Source of the DNA: JABWBR01 sp036741235
GTDB taxonomy: Bacteria; Bacteroidota; Bacteroidia; Chitinophagales; Saprospiraceae
Direction: 5' to 3'
Assembly (NCBI GenBank): GCA_036741235.1
Contig: DAINSQ010000191.1
Location: forward strand, 1-9,052
Length of the DNA: 9,052 nt
This document shows, piece by piece, positions 1 through 6,123 of this stretch (position 1 is the stretch's first letter; every line of letters starts with the position of its first letter). The notes below the pieces were generated by a model. It had not been told where the DNA came from. It saw only the letters and a list, made by a program, of their open reading frames with translations, and searched no databases. Made by a program: the position numbers and the translations under genes.

Positions 1-85
1 ACCCCTAAAGGGGAACCCCACCCACAACCTGGTTTTTCCCCATTGCGGGAAGACTATCCTTCAGGGGCCGGGGGTGTGAGTAAGG
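1..85. other. GC-rich intergenic stretch with short inverted arms
   Basis: Bases 2-13 read CCCCTAAAGGGG, an inverted pair of C4/G4 arms that can form a short stem. Around 58-76 a related string (CCTTCAGGGGCCGGGGG) occurs. There is no U-tract next to the first stem, so it is not a standard intrinsic terminator. C/G-run palindromes of this sort are common between Bacteroidota genes, but whether this is a dispersed repeat or the end of a gene lying left of the window cannot be told. No credible coding region was found in 1-174; the reading frame open on the minus strand over 5-316 has no recognisable domain. Confidence 0.3.
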
Positions 86-174
86 GGATCCTGTCTTCCT
101 GTAATGCACTAAATTCCGGATACAACTACCCGTTAATATCAGCCTTGAGTTTAACTTCATTGCTTCCGCGTTAA

Positions 175-201
175 TTGATACCTGCTGAATAGTTACTTTT
201 G
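175..201 (+). promoter_or_regulatory. Possible Bacteroidota-type promoter before the broken secreted-protein gene
   Basis: Bases 194-201 are TACTTTTG, an exact match to the Bacteroidota -7 consensus TAnnTTTG. A TTG at 175-177 lies 16 bp upstream, one base short of the usual 17-23 bp spacing to the -33 element. It sits about 55 bp before the candidate ATG at 257, where a promoter of the now broken gene would be expected. The motif is short and can arise by chance, so this is a tentative call. Confidence 0.35.
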
Positions 202-256
202 TGCTTTGTTGTGCCAAAACTTCAAAATTAATCTTGAAATCATCTTTTCGAACGCA

Positions 257-474
257 ATGTCTGTCGCCGCTACCATGATGATCCTGCTCAACCTGAGCAT
301 GACCCTGACTGCTCAAACCACCGCCACCTGGAAAGGAGGAAAACCGGGCAGAGGAACTTCGCTGCCAACTGGAGAGAGTCTAGAGGACCAGACGATCCTA
401 GCCAGGCGTTTATCCCTGCCAATGTGGTAGTGGCAAAATCGATCTTGATCCCGCCGCTCCTTTTTTTTATTTAA
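257..474 (+). pseudogene. Frameshifted N-terminal remnant of a secreted/surface protein
   Basis: From the ATG at 257 the frame gives a hydrophobic leader (MMILLNLSMTLTAQ) that looks like a signal-peptide core with cleavage after the Ala, then TTATWKGGKPGRGT. Near 358 the meaning moves to another frame: from 361 it reads AANW, then PDDPSQAFIPANVVV, running to a TAA at 472-474. Together these resemble the start of large secreted Bacteroidota proteins, whose mature N-terminus carries a pattern like TWKGG-(D)WNCAANW-RxPD-(V)FIP. Against that remembered pattern, about 10 nt seem to be missing between 358 and 361, which breaks the frame. Homology is lost after about 440, so only some 60 codons remain of a presumably much longer gene. 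The leader lacks the usual Lys/Arg near its start, so the true start may lie further upstream or be decayed. A short functional protein is possible but less likely. Confidence 0.5.
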
Positions 475-480
475 AAAAAA
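461..480. repeat. AT-only perfect inverted repeat (T8/A8)
   Basis: Eight T, the spacer ATTT, then eight A form an 8-bp perfect stem made of A-T pairs only. It lies where similarity of the broken upstream gene ends and about 60 bp before the nuclease start. It has no GC-rich stem, so it does not fit an intrinsic terminator well; it may simply be intergenic DNA or mark a deletion or insertion edge. The following 60 bp are strongly AT-rich, unlike the rest of the window. Confidence 0.3.
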
Positions 481-514
481 TAGTTCATAATTTTATCTTT
501 ATAAACTATTTGTA

Positions 515-522
515 TATTTTTG
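515..522 (+). promoter_or_regulatory. Possible -7 box (TAnnTTTG) for the Rpn-type nuclease gene
   Basis: TATTTTTG matches the Bacteroidota -7 consensus and ends 19 bp before the ATG at 542, giving a leader of roughly a dozen bases. No TTG is present 17-23 bp upstream, so the -33 element is missing or degenerate. In such AT-rich DNA a chance match is fairly likely. Confidence 0.35.
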
Positions 523-541
523 TCGTGAAAACATTAGCCCT

Positions 542-1594
542 ATGCCCAAAAGAAAACAACATGACTCGCCTAAGAAGGAGAGTTTTCACGACTCGATATT
601 CAAGATTTTTTTCAGCGATGAAAAAATAGCGCGTACTTTCCTGACACGCTACACCCCGGATAGTATCCTTGAAAAGATCGATTTTTCAAAATTCCGAAAA
701 AGCGATGCGGCTTTTGTGAGTGGACGGTTTGGCGTTTCGTATAGCGATATAGTGTACGAAGCGCATTTGTCAAGTGGTGCTTATGCCCGGGTACTTTTCC
801 TTTATGAGCACAAAAGTTATGTTCCCCGTATCCCGATACACCTACAACTACTTGATTATCTCCTTCAAATATGGGAAGACGATATCAAAAACCGGCGCCC
901 ACTCTCATTTGTTATACCCGTAGTGGTATACCACGGCCGGCGAAGGTGGAAGCAAAGGCCACTGAGCGAGTATTTTAAAGGGCTCCCTGCGGGCTGGCAG
1001 GCTTTTATCCCGGACTTCCACTACCTGATCACGGATCTGAACCGCATCCCTGAACAGGTAATTCAGGATCAAATACCTGACAGTTATCTCCACAACTTGT
1101 TTTTAGCATTAAAAATGGCCCATGATAAACAACAGATTAAAAAAAATTGGGCAAAAATCCTTATTTTTGGAGAGCCCTATATTCAACAAGAGCGCGAACG
1201 AATTTTAGTACAATCATTAACCGTATACTTAATCAATATCAGTCGTATGCCAAAGTCCGAAATCAATGAATTAAGCAAAAATTTACCAGAACCCGAAAAC
1301 AGCTGGGTACATGCGATACCGGAAATTTTCGGCGAAATCTGGAAAGCTGAAGGGCTAAGGAAAGGTAGAAGGCAAGGTCTTAAACTTGGACGAGAAGAAG
1401 GACGCGAACAAGGACGCGCGGAAGGACGCGCGGAAGGACGCGCGGAAGGACGCGCGGAAGCGACCGAAGAGAAAACCAAAGACTTTGCCATCAGGACCAT
1501 CCAAAAGTTTCCGGAATGGAGTGATGAAGATGTGGCCGATTTCGTGGGGGTAACTGCCGAATATGTAAAGCAATTGCGCCAAGCCACAGATTAG
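542..1594 (+). CDS. Rpn/YhgA-family PD-(D/E)XK nuclease (transposase_31-like)
   Basis: A 350-residue protein of the Rpn family (recombination-promoting nuclease; Pfam PF04754, long annotated as 'putative transposase'). Characterised E. coli members are DNA endonucleases that promote RecA-independent recombination, and later work linked the family to phage defence. Visible landmarks are FHDSIFKIFF (residues 15-24), the family's N-terminal HD motif; SDIVYE with Asp69; and LYEHKS with Glu89 and Lys91, giving the D...ExK catalytic set. VIPVVVYHG (124-132) is the other typical block. Residues 264-306 form a charged helix ending in GRAE repeats, and the C-terminus (EWSDEDVADFVGVTAEYVKQ) is the short helix-turn-helix-like tail common in these proteins. 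All key residues are present, so it looks intact. It has no Shine-Dalgarno site and no flanking inverted repeats of a transposon. It is more AT-rich than the cluster to its right, which suggests separate acquisition. Its stop is 3 bp from the stop of the convergent toroid gene. Confidence 0.9.
   Translation: MPKRKQHDSPKKESFHDSIFKIFFSDEKIARTFLTRYTPDSILEKIDFSKFRKSDAAFVSGRFGVSYSDIVYEAHLSSGAYARVLFLYEHKSYVPRIPIHLQLLDYLLQIWEDDIKNRRPLSFVIPVVVYHGRRRWKQRPLSEYFKGLPAGWQAFIPDFHYLITDLNRIPEQVIQDQIPDSYLHNLFLALKMAHDKQQIKKNWAKILIFGEPYIQQERERILVQSLTVYLINISRMPKSEINELSKNLPEPENSWVHAIPEIFGEIWKAEGLRKGRRQGLKLGREEGREQGRAEGRAEGRAEGRAEATEEKTKDFAIRTIQKFPEWSDEDVADFVGVTAEYVKQLRQATD
1412..1459 (+). repeat. Four perfect tandem copies of a 12-bp unit inside the nuclease gene
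   Basis: The unit GGACGCGCGGAA occurs four times without mismatch (1412, 1424, 1436, 1448), each coding Gly-Arg-Ala-Glu (residues 291-306). It is preceded by diverged units coding GREE, GREQ. Because the unit is a multiple of three, gain or loss by slippage keeps the frame and only changes the length of the charged C-terminal helix. GRAE/GRxEG tracts of variable length are typical of this family. Confidence 0.95.
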
Positions 1595-1597
1595 AGC

Positions 1598-2635
1598 TTA
1601 ATTTTCATTGCTAATCAATATCGCATCCACATAAAATTTCGCCGCCCAGTTGAGGAAGCGCCAAGGTTGATAGGCGCCCCAAAAGGGTTGTGTTCCTGCT
1701 ATGCCGCCCCGAAACCCGGGTAAAGGCAGGCATGACGGGGCGTCTTTTATAACCTTAAACAAACTACCGGCCAGTTGCCGATATCGCATGTTTCCAGTTA
1801 TTTGTGATATGCGCATGTAAGCTATACAGAGCTGGGCGTGCCCGGTTATACACATAAAAGAATAATTGCCCTTTCCCGTTGCGTCGTAACTTCCCGCAAT
1901 TTTTCCTGTACGGTCATAATCATTGGCCAACCAATCGGCAATCGCACAAGCCGTTAGCAGCATTGAATGGTCGTTTAATAGTTCCGCTACCTCCAGCCAT
2001 CCCCGCAAGGTATAGGCAATAGTGTGTGTGAAAGCCGCCCCTCCAGGGTAAAAAGCCGAATTTTTCAAAAACACGCCAGACGCCGATAAATCAAGCAGAT
2101 GTTGTATGGCAGGCTGTATATCTGCAATAATCGCGGGTCGATTGAGGGTTCGAGCGGCTTGGACAACGGCCCAGATTACGCAGGAGTAATATGCTGGTAC
2201 GTACCCCTTTTGGTAGGCATAATCCGACCAATAGCCCTTTTTATCGCGATGATCCAGCAACCAGCGCGTCGCACGTTCGGCAGCTTCCAGATATACCTCT
2301 CTGCCTGTCTCGCGCCAGGTTCGCTCTATACCAAAAAGCGCCATTCCCGTATCGAAAACCAACGGAGCCCCCTGCTCTCCTACCCCACCCGGGAAAGCCC
2401 CGGAAGGCAACTGCAAGCTCAACAACCAGTCGGCGCACTGTAGCGCCAGATCGCGCCATTGCTCCTCCTGATATTGGTACGCGCTATCAAACAGCGTTTC
2501 AATCAGATAACCCGTCGTTTCAGGATAGGCAGGCGCCCAACCGCGAAAGGGCGAATAATAAGCCGACGAGCCGCGCCCTCCGGTGGCTTCAATACTGTGG
2601 CGCAGCCAGTGCAGGGTGAGATGAGCAGATGTCAT
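1598..2635 (-). CDS. Alpha/alpha-toroid protein of polysaccharide clusters (prenyltransferase/six-hairpin glycosidase-like fold), function unknown
   Basis: A 345-residue protein with no signal peptide or membrane segment, so probably cytoplasmic. It consists of repeated helix pairs typical of the (alpha/alpha)6 toroid superfamily (terpene cyclases, six-hairpin glycosidases, polysaccharide lyases). Conserved-looking blocks are AYPETTGYLI (36-45), SGAFPGG (78-84), VFDTGM (93-98), HTIAYTLRGW (204-213), CITGHAQL (262-269), and a C-terminal Trp/Pro-rich block ending FLNWAAKFYVDA (327-338). Proteins with this ending recur in Bacteroidota and proteobacterial exopolysaccharide loci and have been mislabelled as delta-aminolevulinic acid dehydratase or squalene-cyclase-like; I see no support for either reaction. 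By context it may process or epimerise/cleave a glycan, but the substrate is unknown. It lies 21 bp downstream of the acyltransferase gene on the same strand, so they are probably cotranscribed. The N-terminal blocks fit the start at 2635. No terminator is visible after its stop. Confidence 0.75.
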   Translation of the reverse strand: MTSAHLTLHWLRHSIEATGGRGSSAYYSPFRGWAPAYPETTGYLIETLFDSAYQYQEEQWRDLALQCADWLLSLQLPSGAFPGGVGEQGAPLVFDTGMALFGIERTWRETGREVYLEAAERATRWLLDHRDKKGYWSDYAYQKGYVPAYYSCVIWAVVQAARTLNRPAIIADIQPAIQHLLDLSASGVFLKNSAFYPGGAAFTHTIAYTLRGWLEVAELLNDHSMLLTACAIADWLANDYDRTGKIAGSYDATGKGNYSFMCITGHAQLCIAYMRISQITGNMRYRQLAGSLFKVIKDAPSCLPLPGFRGGIAGTQPFWGAYQPWRFLNWAAKFYVDAILISNEN

Positions 2636-2656
2636 GAAGGTAACAAGGTGACAGGG

Positions 2657-3604
2657 TTAATCATAGCCTTTATTTAATAATAAACTAATCATCCTCAGGA
2701 ACTTGTTGCCCGTTTTATATACCCGGAAGTGCGGCGTTTGTCGGGCGCCAAGCGAACGGGAAAAGTGCTCAGGGCCGGGGAGTATGCTGCCGCACAAGTC
2801 GATGGCTTGCACGAAAGCCGCCATTTGCCGTATAGCTTCCCAGTATAATAAGTGCAGGGCCGCGTGCTGTCGAAACGCGGCATCAATGGCAGCCATCATA
2901 AAATAAGCCGTGTGGCGATCCCAAACCACATACAACCCGGCAATTGTTTTGCCCGTTTCGCGATCAAAAGCCAGGAAGATTTGCCTTTGACCATGAAGGG
3001 CCAGCGCTTGATCCAGGCGTTCCAGAATTTGCTTCGACGGGGCATGTTTGTGTTGCTGTTGTAAACGGTAAAAATCGGAGAGGTTGTCGCCGATAGCTAC
3101 TGTTGCCTTGTCTTCTGCTTTTTTAATATCGGTACGCACTGTATTTTTAAAGCCGTCGTAGATGGCATCAAGATCGCTGAGGTCGTCAAATCGGTAGGTG
3201 TAATAGGTGGTTTGCCGGTAACCCTTCCAGTAAAATGGCAGCCAGTTGGCAAAGCCTGGATAGTATTGCTGGTTAAAAAAATGAACTCGGGGTAATCCCT
3301 CCACCAGGTCGGCGATCACCTTTTTTTCATAGGCGTATTTGCGTTCGCTTTTTTCAATACGGTCATCAGCCGGAAGTATCCAGGGGCCGATATAGTCGGT
3401 AAGCGGGGGCATTTTGATAAATTGCAAACCCAAAACGCGGGTAATGTTGTAAGGTAAAGCGCCGCAAATCTCCCCGCCGGCGTCAAAGGCCAGTGAGACG
3501 TTCCACCTGTCGGGCCCGCAGACGGCGTCAAGCCACCAGGGTTGCATTTGCAGCGGCAGCTGTTGGAATTCGCAGAATTGGATATATTTACGCTTGTTAT
3601 CCAT
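2657..3604 (-). CDS. FemAB/GNAT-like acyltransferase of polysaccharide clusters
   Basis: A 315-residue protein of the double-GNAT FemAB/BioF2-like type (Pfam PF13480, Acetyltransf_6), which transfers acyl or aminoacyl groups and is often found in exopolysaccharide and cell-envelope loci. Landmarks are QPWWLDAVCG (21-30), the usual N-terminal block; TDYIGPW (69-75); NTVRTDIKKAE (154-164), the basic helix at the domain junction; IAGLYVVWD (221-229), the core GNAT strand; AALHLLYWEAI (248-258); and DLCGS...FSRSLGA (269-287), the end of the second GNAT fold. No signal peptide is present, so it acts in the cytoplasm. The frame is open up to 3718, but the extra 38 residues do not resemble the family, so the ATG at 3604 (MDNKRKY) is chosen. 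This start is only 3 bp from the divergent flippase start. No good TAnnTTTG box is seen upstream on this strand. Acceptor and donor cannot be deduced. Confidence 0.82.
   Translation of the reverse strand: MDNKRKYIQFCEFQQLPLQMQPWWLDAVCGPDRWNVSLAFDAGGEICGALPYNITRVLGLQFIKMPPLTDYIGPWILPADDRIEKSERKYAYEKKVIADLVEGLPRVHFFNQQYYPGFANWLPFYWKGYRQTTYYTYRFDDLSDLDAIYDGFKNTVRTDIKKAEDKATVAIGDNLSDFYRLQQQHKHAPSKQILERLDQALALHGQRQIFLAFDRETGKTIAGLYVVWDRHTAYFMMAAIDAAFRQHAALHLLYWEAIRQMAAFVQAIDLCGSILPGPEHFSRSLGARQTPHFRVYKTGNKFLRMISLLLNKGYD
3563..3590 (+). promoter_or_regulatory. Possible promoter of the plus-strand polysaccharide operon, inside the divergent gene
   Basis: TTG at 3563-3565, then 17 bp, then TATATTTA at 3583-3590, which matches TAnnTTTG in seven of eight positions. 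The spacing is at the short end of the 17-23 bp seen for Bacteroidota promoters. The box ends 17 bp before the ATG at 3608. It lies within the first codons of the acyltransferase gene on the other strand, which is expected if the two starts are really 3 bp apart. Chance occurrence is possible. Confidence 0.4.
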
Positions 3605-3607
3605 ACT

Positions 3608-4849
3608 ATGACTAAACAAGGGCTTTGGCTTCACGGGTTTCGCTGGTCGGCGTTTGCCACCGGATTCACGGCAATCTCTCAACTGGCATTGGCGGCTATA
3701 CTGGCCCGTATATTGCATCCTGCCGACTTTGCCGTCGTTGCGCTCGCGGGCGTCGTTATCAATATCCTGCTACAACTTCAGCTTGCAGGTATCAACGCAG
3801 CGCTGATCCAGCGCGAAGAAAATACCGCTGTCGAATTGTCATCGCTTTTTTGGCTGAATGTGTTGCTGGGGACAGCTTTATTTATGTTGGCCGGACTTAC
3901 AGGCGCCTGGATGGAGCATTTCTATCGCCAACCGGAATTGCCGCTTGTCACATGGCTCTATGCCCTGGCGCTATTCATCCAGGGCATTAGTGTGCAATTT
4001 AAATCTCTTTTGCAAAAACATCTGCATTTTGACACCCTGAGCAAGGGAGAAATACTTGGGGCAATTTTCGGATTTTGTATGGCGCTTGCCACGGCCAGGT
4101 ACCAGTCCGGCCCCTGGGCATTGGTTGCGGCTTACCTGGGGCGTTATCTGATGGAAGGCGCCTGGGTCATCCTCCGCGGCTGGGCCTTGTTTCAACCTTC
4201 ATGGCGTTTCGAATGGCAGTCGCTAAGGCCTTACTTCGTCTTTGGCAGCCGCCATTGGGCAGAGCGGTTGGCTACACACGCCCTGGCCCAACTCGATATC
4301 TTATTGGTTGGTCATTACCTCGGCATAGATGCTCTGGGGCGTTACGATGTGATCAAAAAACTATTGCTGCGACCGGCAGGGTTGCTGGCCACAGCCATTG
4401 AAAAGGTGGCATTCCCTGTGTTTTCAAGCCGGCAGAGACAACCCGGCATGCTGAGAAATAGCTATCTAGGCATGCTAAAGTTAAGCTTTCTGGCACTTTT
4501 TCCCGTTTATGCGCTGCTTTTTGCCATGGCGCCCTTTGCGCTGCAACTATACGCAGGGCCCGGCTGGAATGATGCCATTCCGTTATTTCGTATATTGTGC
4601 TGCTGGGGTGTCTGCCTGTTATTATTGCACCCGGTGGATAACCTGCTATTGGCCACAAATCGTATCCATTGGTGGTTTTGGGTTGCAGTAGTTCAGGCGC
4701 CCCTGTGGTGGCTCGCGCTGGCCTGGGGTAGCCAATACGGTATCCATACGGCCATCGGCGCGCTGGTGGTCGTGCAAGTAATAGTAGTTATTTTTACTTA
4801 TTGGAAAATTGTATCGCCACTACTGCGGATTAATTCAAGCACAAATTGA
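3608..4849 (+). CDS. Wzx/MOP-type polysaccharide flippase
   Basis: A 413-residue polytopic membrane protein of the MOP superfamily (Polysacc_synt, WzxC/RfbX group), which flips lipid-linked oligosaccharide from the cytoplasmic to the periplasmic face of the inner membrane. The N-terminus (GFRWSAFATGF, then ILARILHPADF at 31-41) is the classic first transmembrane hairpin of the family. A second conserved part (FGSRHWAERL, LLVGHYLGIDALGRYDV) starts the second half, followed by RPAGLLATAIEKVAFPVFS. About 12 hydrophobic segments are expected, and the length is slightly below the usual 420-500. The frame is open from an ATG at 3542, but those 22 extra residues are not membrane-like and overlap the divergent gene, so 3608 (MTKQGLW) is chosen. 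It is the first gene of the plus-strand operon; the next start lies 6 bp after its TGA. No Shine-Dalgarno site is seen. Confidence 0.88.
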   Translation: MTKQGLWLHGFRWSAFATGFTAISQLALAAILARILHPADFAVVALAGVVINILLQLQLAGINAALIQREENTAVELSSLFWLNVLLGTALFMLAGLTGAWMEHFYRQPELPLVTWLYALALFIQGISVQFKSLLQKHLHFDTLSKGEILGAIFGFCMALATARYQSGPWALVAAYLGRYLMEGAWVILRGWALFQPSWRFEWQSLRPYFVFGSRHWAERLATHALAQLDILLVGHYLGIDALGRYDVIKKLLLRPAGLLATAIEKVAFPVFSSRQRQPGMLRNSYLGMLKLSFLALFPVYALLFAMAPFALQLYAGPGWNDAIPLFRILCCWGVCLLLLHPVDNLLLATNRIHWWFWVAVVQAPLWWLALAWGSQYGIHTAIGALVVVQVIVVIFTYWKIVSPLLRINSSTN

Positions 4850-4855
4850 TTGTTA

Positions 4856-6115
4856 ATGTCAATAATCCAATTGCGTCAAAATACCTGGCTGTGGTTGCTG
4901 CCATTCCTGCTTTTGTATGCGGGCATAGTATGGTTAACCTCTTCTCCGGATCTGATGGGCGACGAAGGCCGCTACCTGGCATTCGCCGGCAATTTGCTGC
5001 GGGGGTATTATTCGCCTCAAAATGAGTTTAGTCTGTGGAACGGCCCCGGCTATCCGCTGGCGCTGGCGCCCCTGTTGGCCGTAGGAGCGCCACGTTTTTT
5101 CCTGTTATTGGCCAATGCTTTATTCCATTATTTATCGGTTGTTTTTTTATTAAAAACACTCCGCTTGCTGGTATCCCAAAAGACGGCGATAGTCCTCACC
5201 ATCGGCTGGGGTTTGTACTACACGGCATACGAAACGCTGCCATATGTTCTCTCAGATACCTTTGCCACCTTTTTAACGAGCCTGGCAGCCTATTTTACCA
5301 TTAAAAGCCTCAACACCGGCAATACTCTTTGGAAAGCAGGATTATGCTGGGGTTGGCTGCTACTTACCAAGGTGATTTTTGCTTATGTGATTCCCGTTGT
5401 TATAGTATTGTTATTTATAAAAATCATCCTCAACCGCTTCGACGCTACGGCACTTAAAACGCTCGCTATTTTTGGTATTGCTTACCTGGTTTGCCTCCCT
5501 TACTTGTGGTACACGCATAACCTGACCGGCCGCTGGTATTATTGGAGCGACTCCGGCGGTATGAGCCTGTATTGGATGAGTACGCCCTATCCGGAAGAAT
5601 ACGGCGACTGGAATAATGAGCGTTTTGTGGGTTATTTCAAGGATATGCAACTTGGCGATGCCGCCACAGCAGCCCTTAAAGCCAGGCACCAGGCCAATTT
5701 TGACTATATCTACCAGTTTGAAGGACCAGCCCGCGACGATGCGTTCAAGCAAAAAGCTATCGCCCATATCAAGGCCCATCCCGGTAAATACGCCCTCAAT
5801 TGTCTGGCCAATACTTGCCGCCTGTTTTTTGGCTTCCCAATTTCTTATGTCGGCTTGAAATTTCATTATTTAATCCGCATTATCCCCGGCGCTATTTTGC
5901 TCACTATCATGCTATTGAGTTTGGCGCTTACCCCAAAATACTGGAGAAAGATGCCGCCTTCGATACAATTGTGTTTTGTAGCAGGCATGGTATATTTGGG
6001 AGAAAGCATGTTACTGAGCGCCTATCCGCGTATGTTATCGGTCATATTGCCCCTCCTGCTTTGCTGGATCGGATATGTACTGGATAAAGGGGTGCTTATT
6101 CGATTAACCCAATAA
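4856..6115 (+). CDS. GT-C glycosyltransferase, PMT/ArnT-like (GT39/GT83 type)
   Basis: A 419-residue inner-membrane protein with about 9-11 hydrophobic segments. After the first membrane helix comes SPDLMGDEGRY (30-40), the Asp-Glu in the first periplasmic loop that is the catalytic signature of GT-C enzymes using polyprenyl-phosphate sugars. It is followed by LWNGPGYPLALAPLL (60-74) and ETLPYVLSDTF (126-136), also typical of this group. A soluble stretch rich in Tyr/Trp (about 230-320) probably lies in the periplasm, ahead of C-terminal membrane helices. It likely adds a sugar to the nascent glycan or its lipid carrier on the outer face. The frame starts with a TTG at 4850 directly after the flippase stop; the ATG at 4856 is preferred. 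Spacing suggests translational coupling to both neighbours. Confidence 0.82.
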   Translation: MSIIQLRQNTWLWLLPFLLLYAGIVWLTSSPDLMGDEGRYLAFAGNLLRGYYSPQNEFSLWNGPGYPLALAPLLAVGAPRFFLLLANALFHYLSVVFLLKTLRLLVSQKTAIVLTIGWGLYYTAYETLPYVLSDTFATFLTSLAAYFTIKSLNTGNTLWKAGLCWGWLLLTKVIFAYVIPVVIVLLFIKIILNRFDATALKTLAIFGIAYLVCLPYLWYTHNLTGRWYYWSDSGGMSLYWMSTPYPEEYGDWNNERFVGYFKDMQLGDAATAALKARHQANFDYIYQFEGPARDDAFKQKAIAHIKAHPGKYALNCLANTCRLFFGFPISYVGLKFHYLIRIIPGAILLTIMLLSLALTPKYWRKMPPSIQLCFVAGMVYLGESMLLSAYPRMLSVILPLLLCWIGYVLDKGVLIRLTQ

Positions 6116-6123
6116 CCATCACC

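Noticed and set aside
5..316. 103-codon minus-strand open frame in the left region
   Set aside because: It has no recognisable motif and covers the GC-rich arms and the strand opposite the broken secreted-protein gene; the plus-strand reading is more protein-like.
332..339. AAAGGAGG as a Shine-Dalgarno site
   Set aside because: It codes the WKGG motif of the broken gene, no suitable start follows at the right distance, and Bacteroidota rarely use such sites.
461..480. T8/A8 hairpin as an intrinsic terminator
   Set aside because: The stem is A-T only with no GC-rich part, so it would be a weak terminator; it is kept only as an inverted repeat.
1183..1587. Minus-strand open frame rich in ARPS repeats across the nuclease C-terminus
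   Set aside because: It is the reverse-strand reading of the GRAE-coding tandem repeat and has no domain of its own.
542..1594. Nuclease gene as part of a complete transposon
   Set aside because: Despite the 'transposase' label of the family, I saw no terminal inverted repeats or target-site duplication around it, and characterised Rpn proteins are nucleases rather than classical IS transposases.
3605..3718. 38-residue N-terminal extension of the acyltransferase
   Set aside because: The residues do not look like the family N-terminus and would cover the flippase coding start; the ATG at 3604 fits better.
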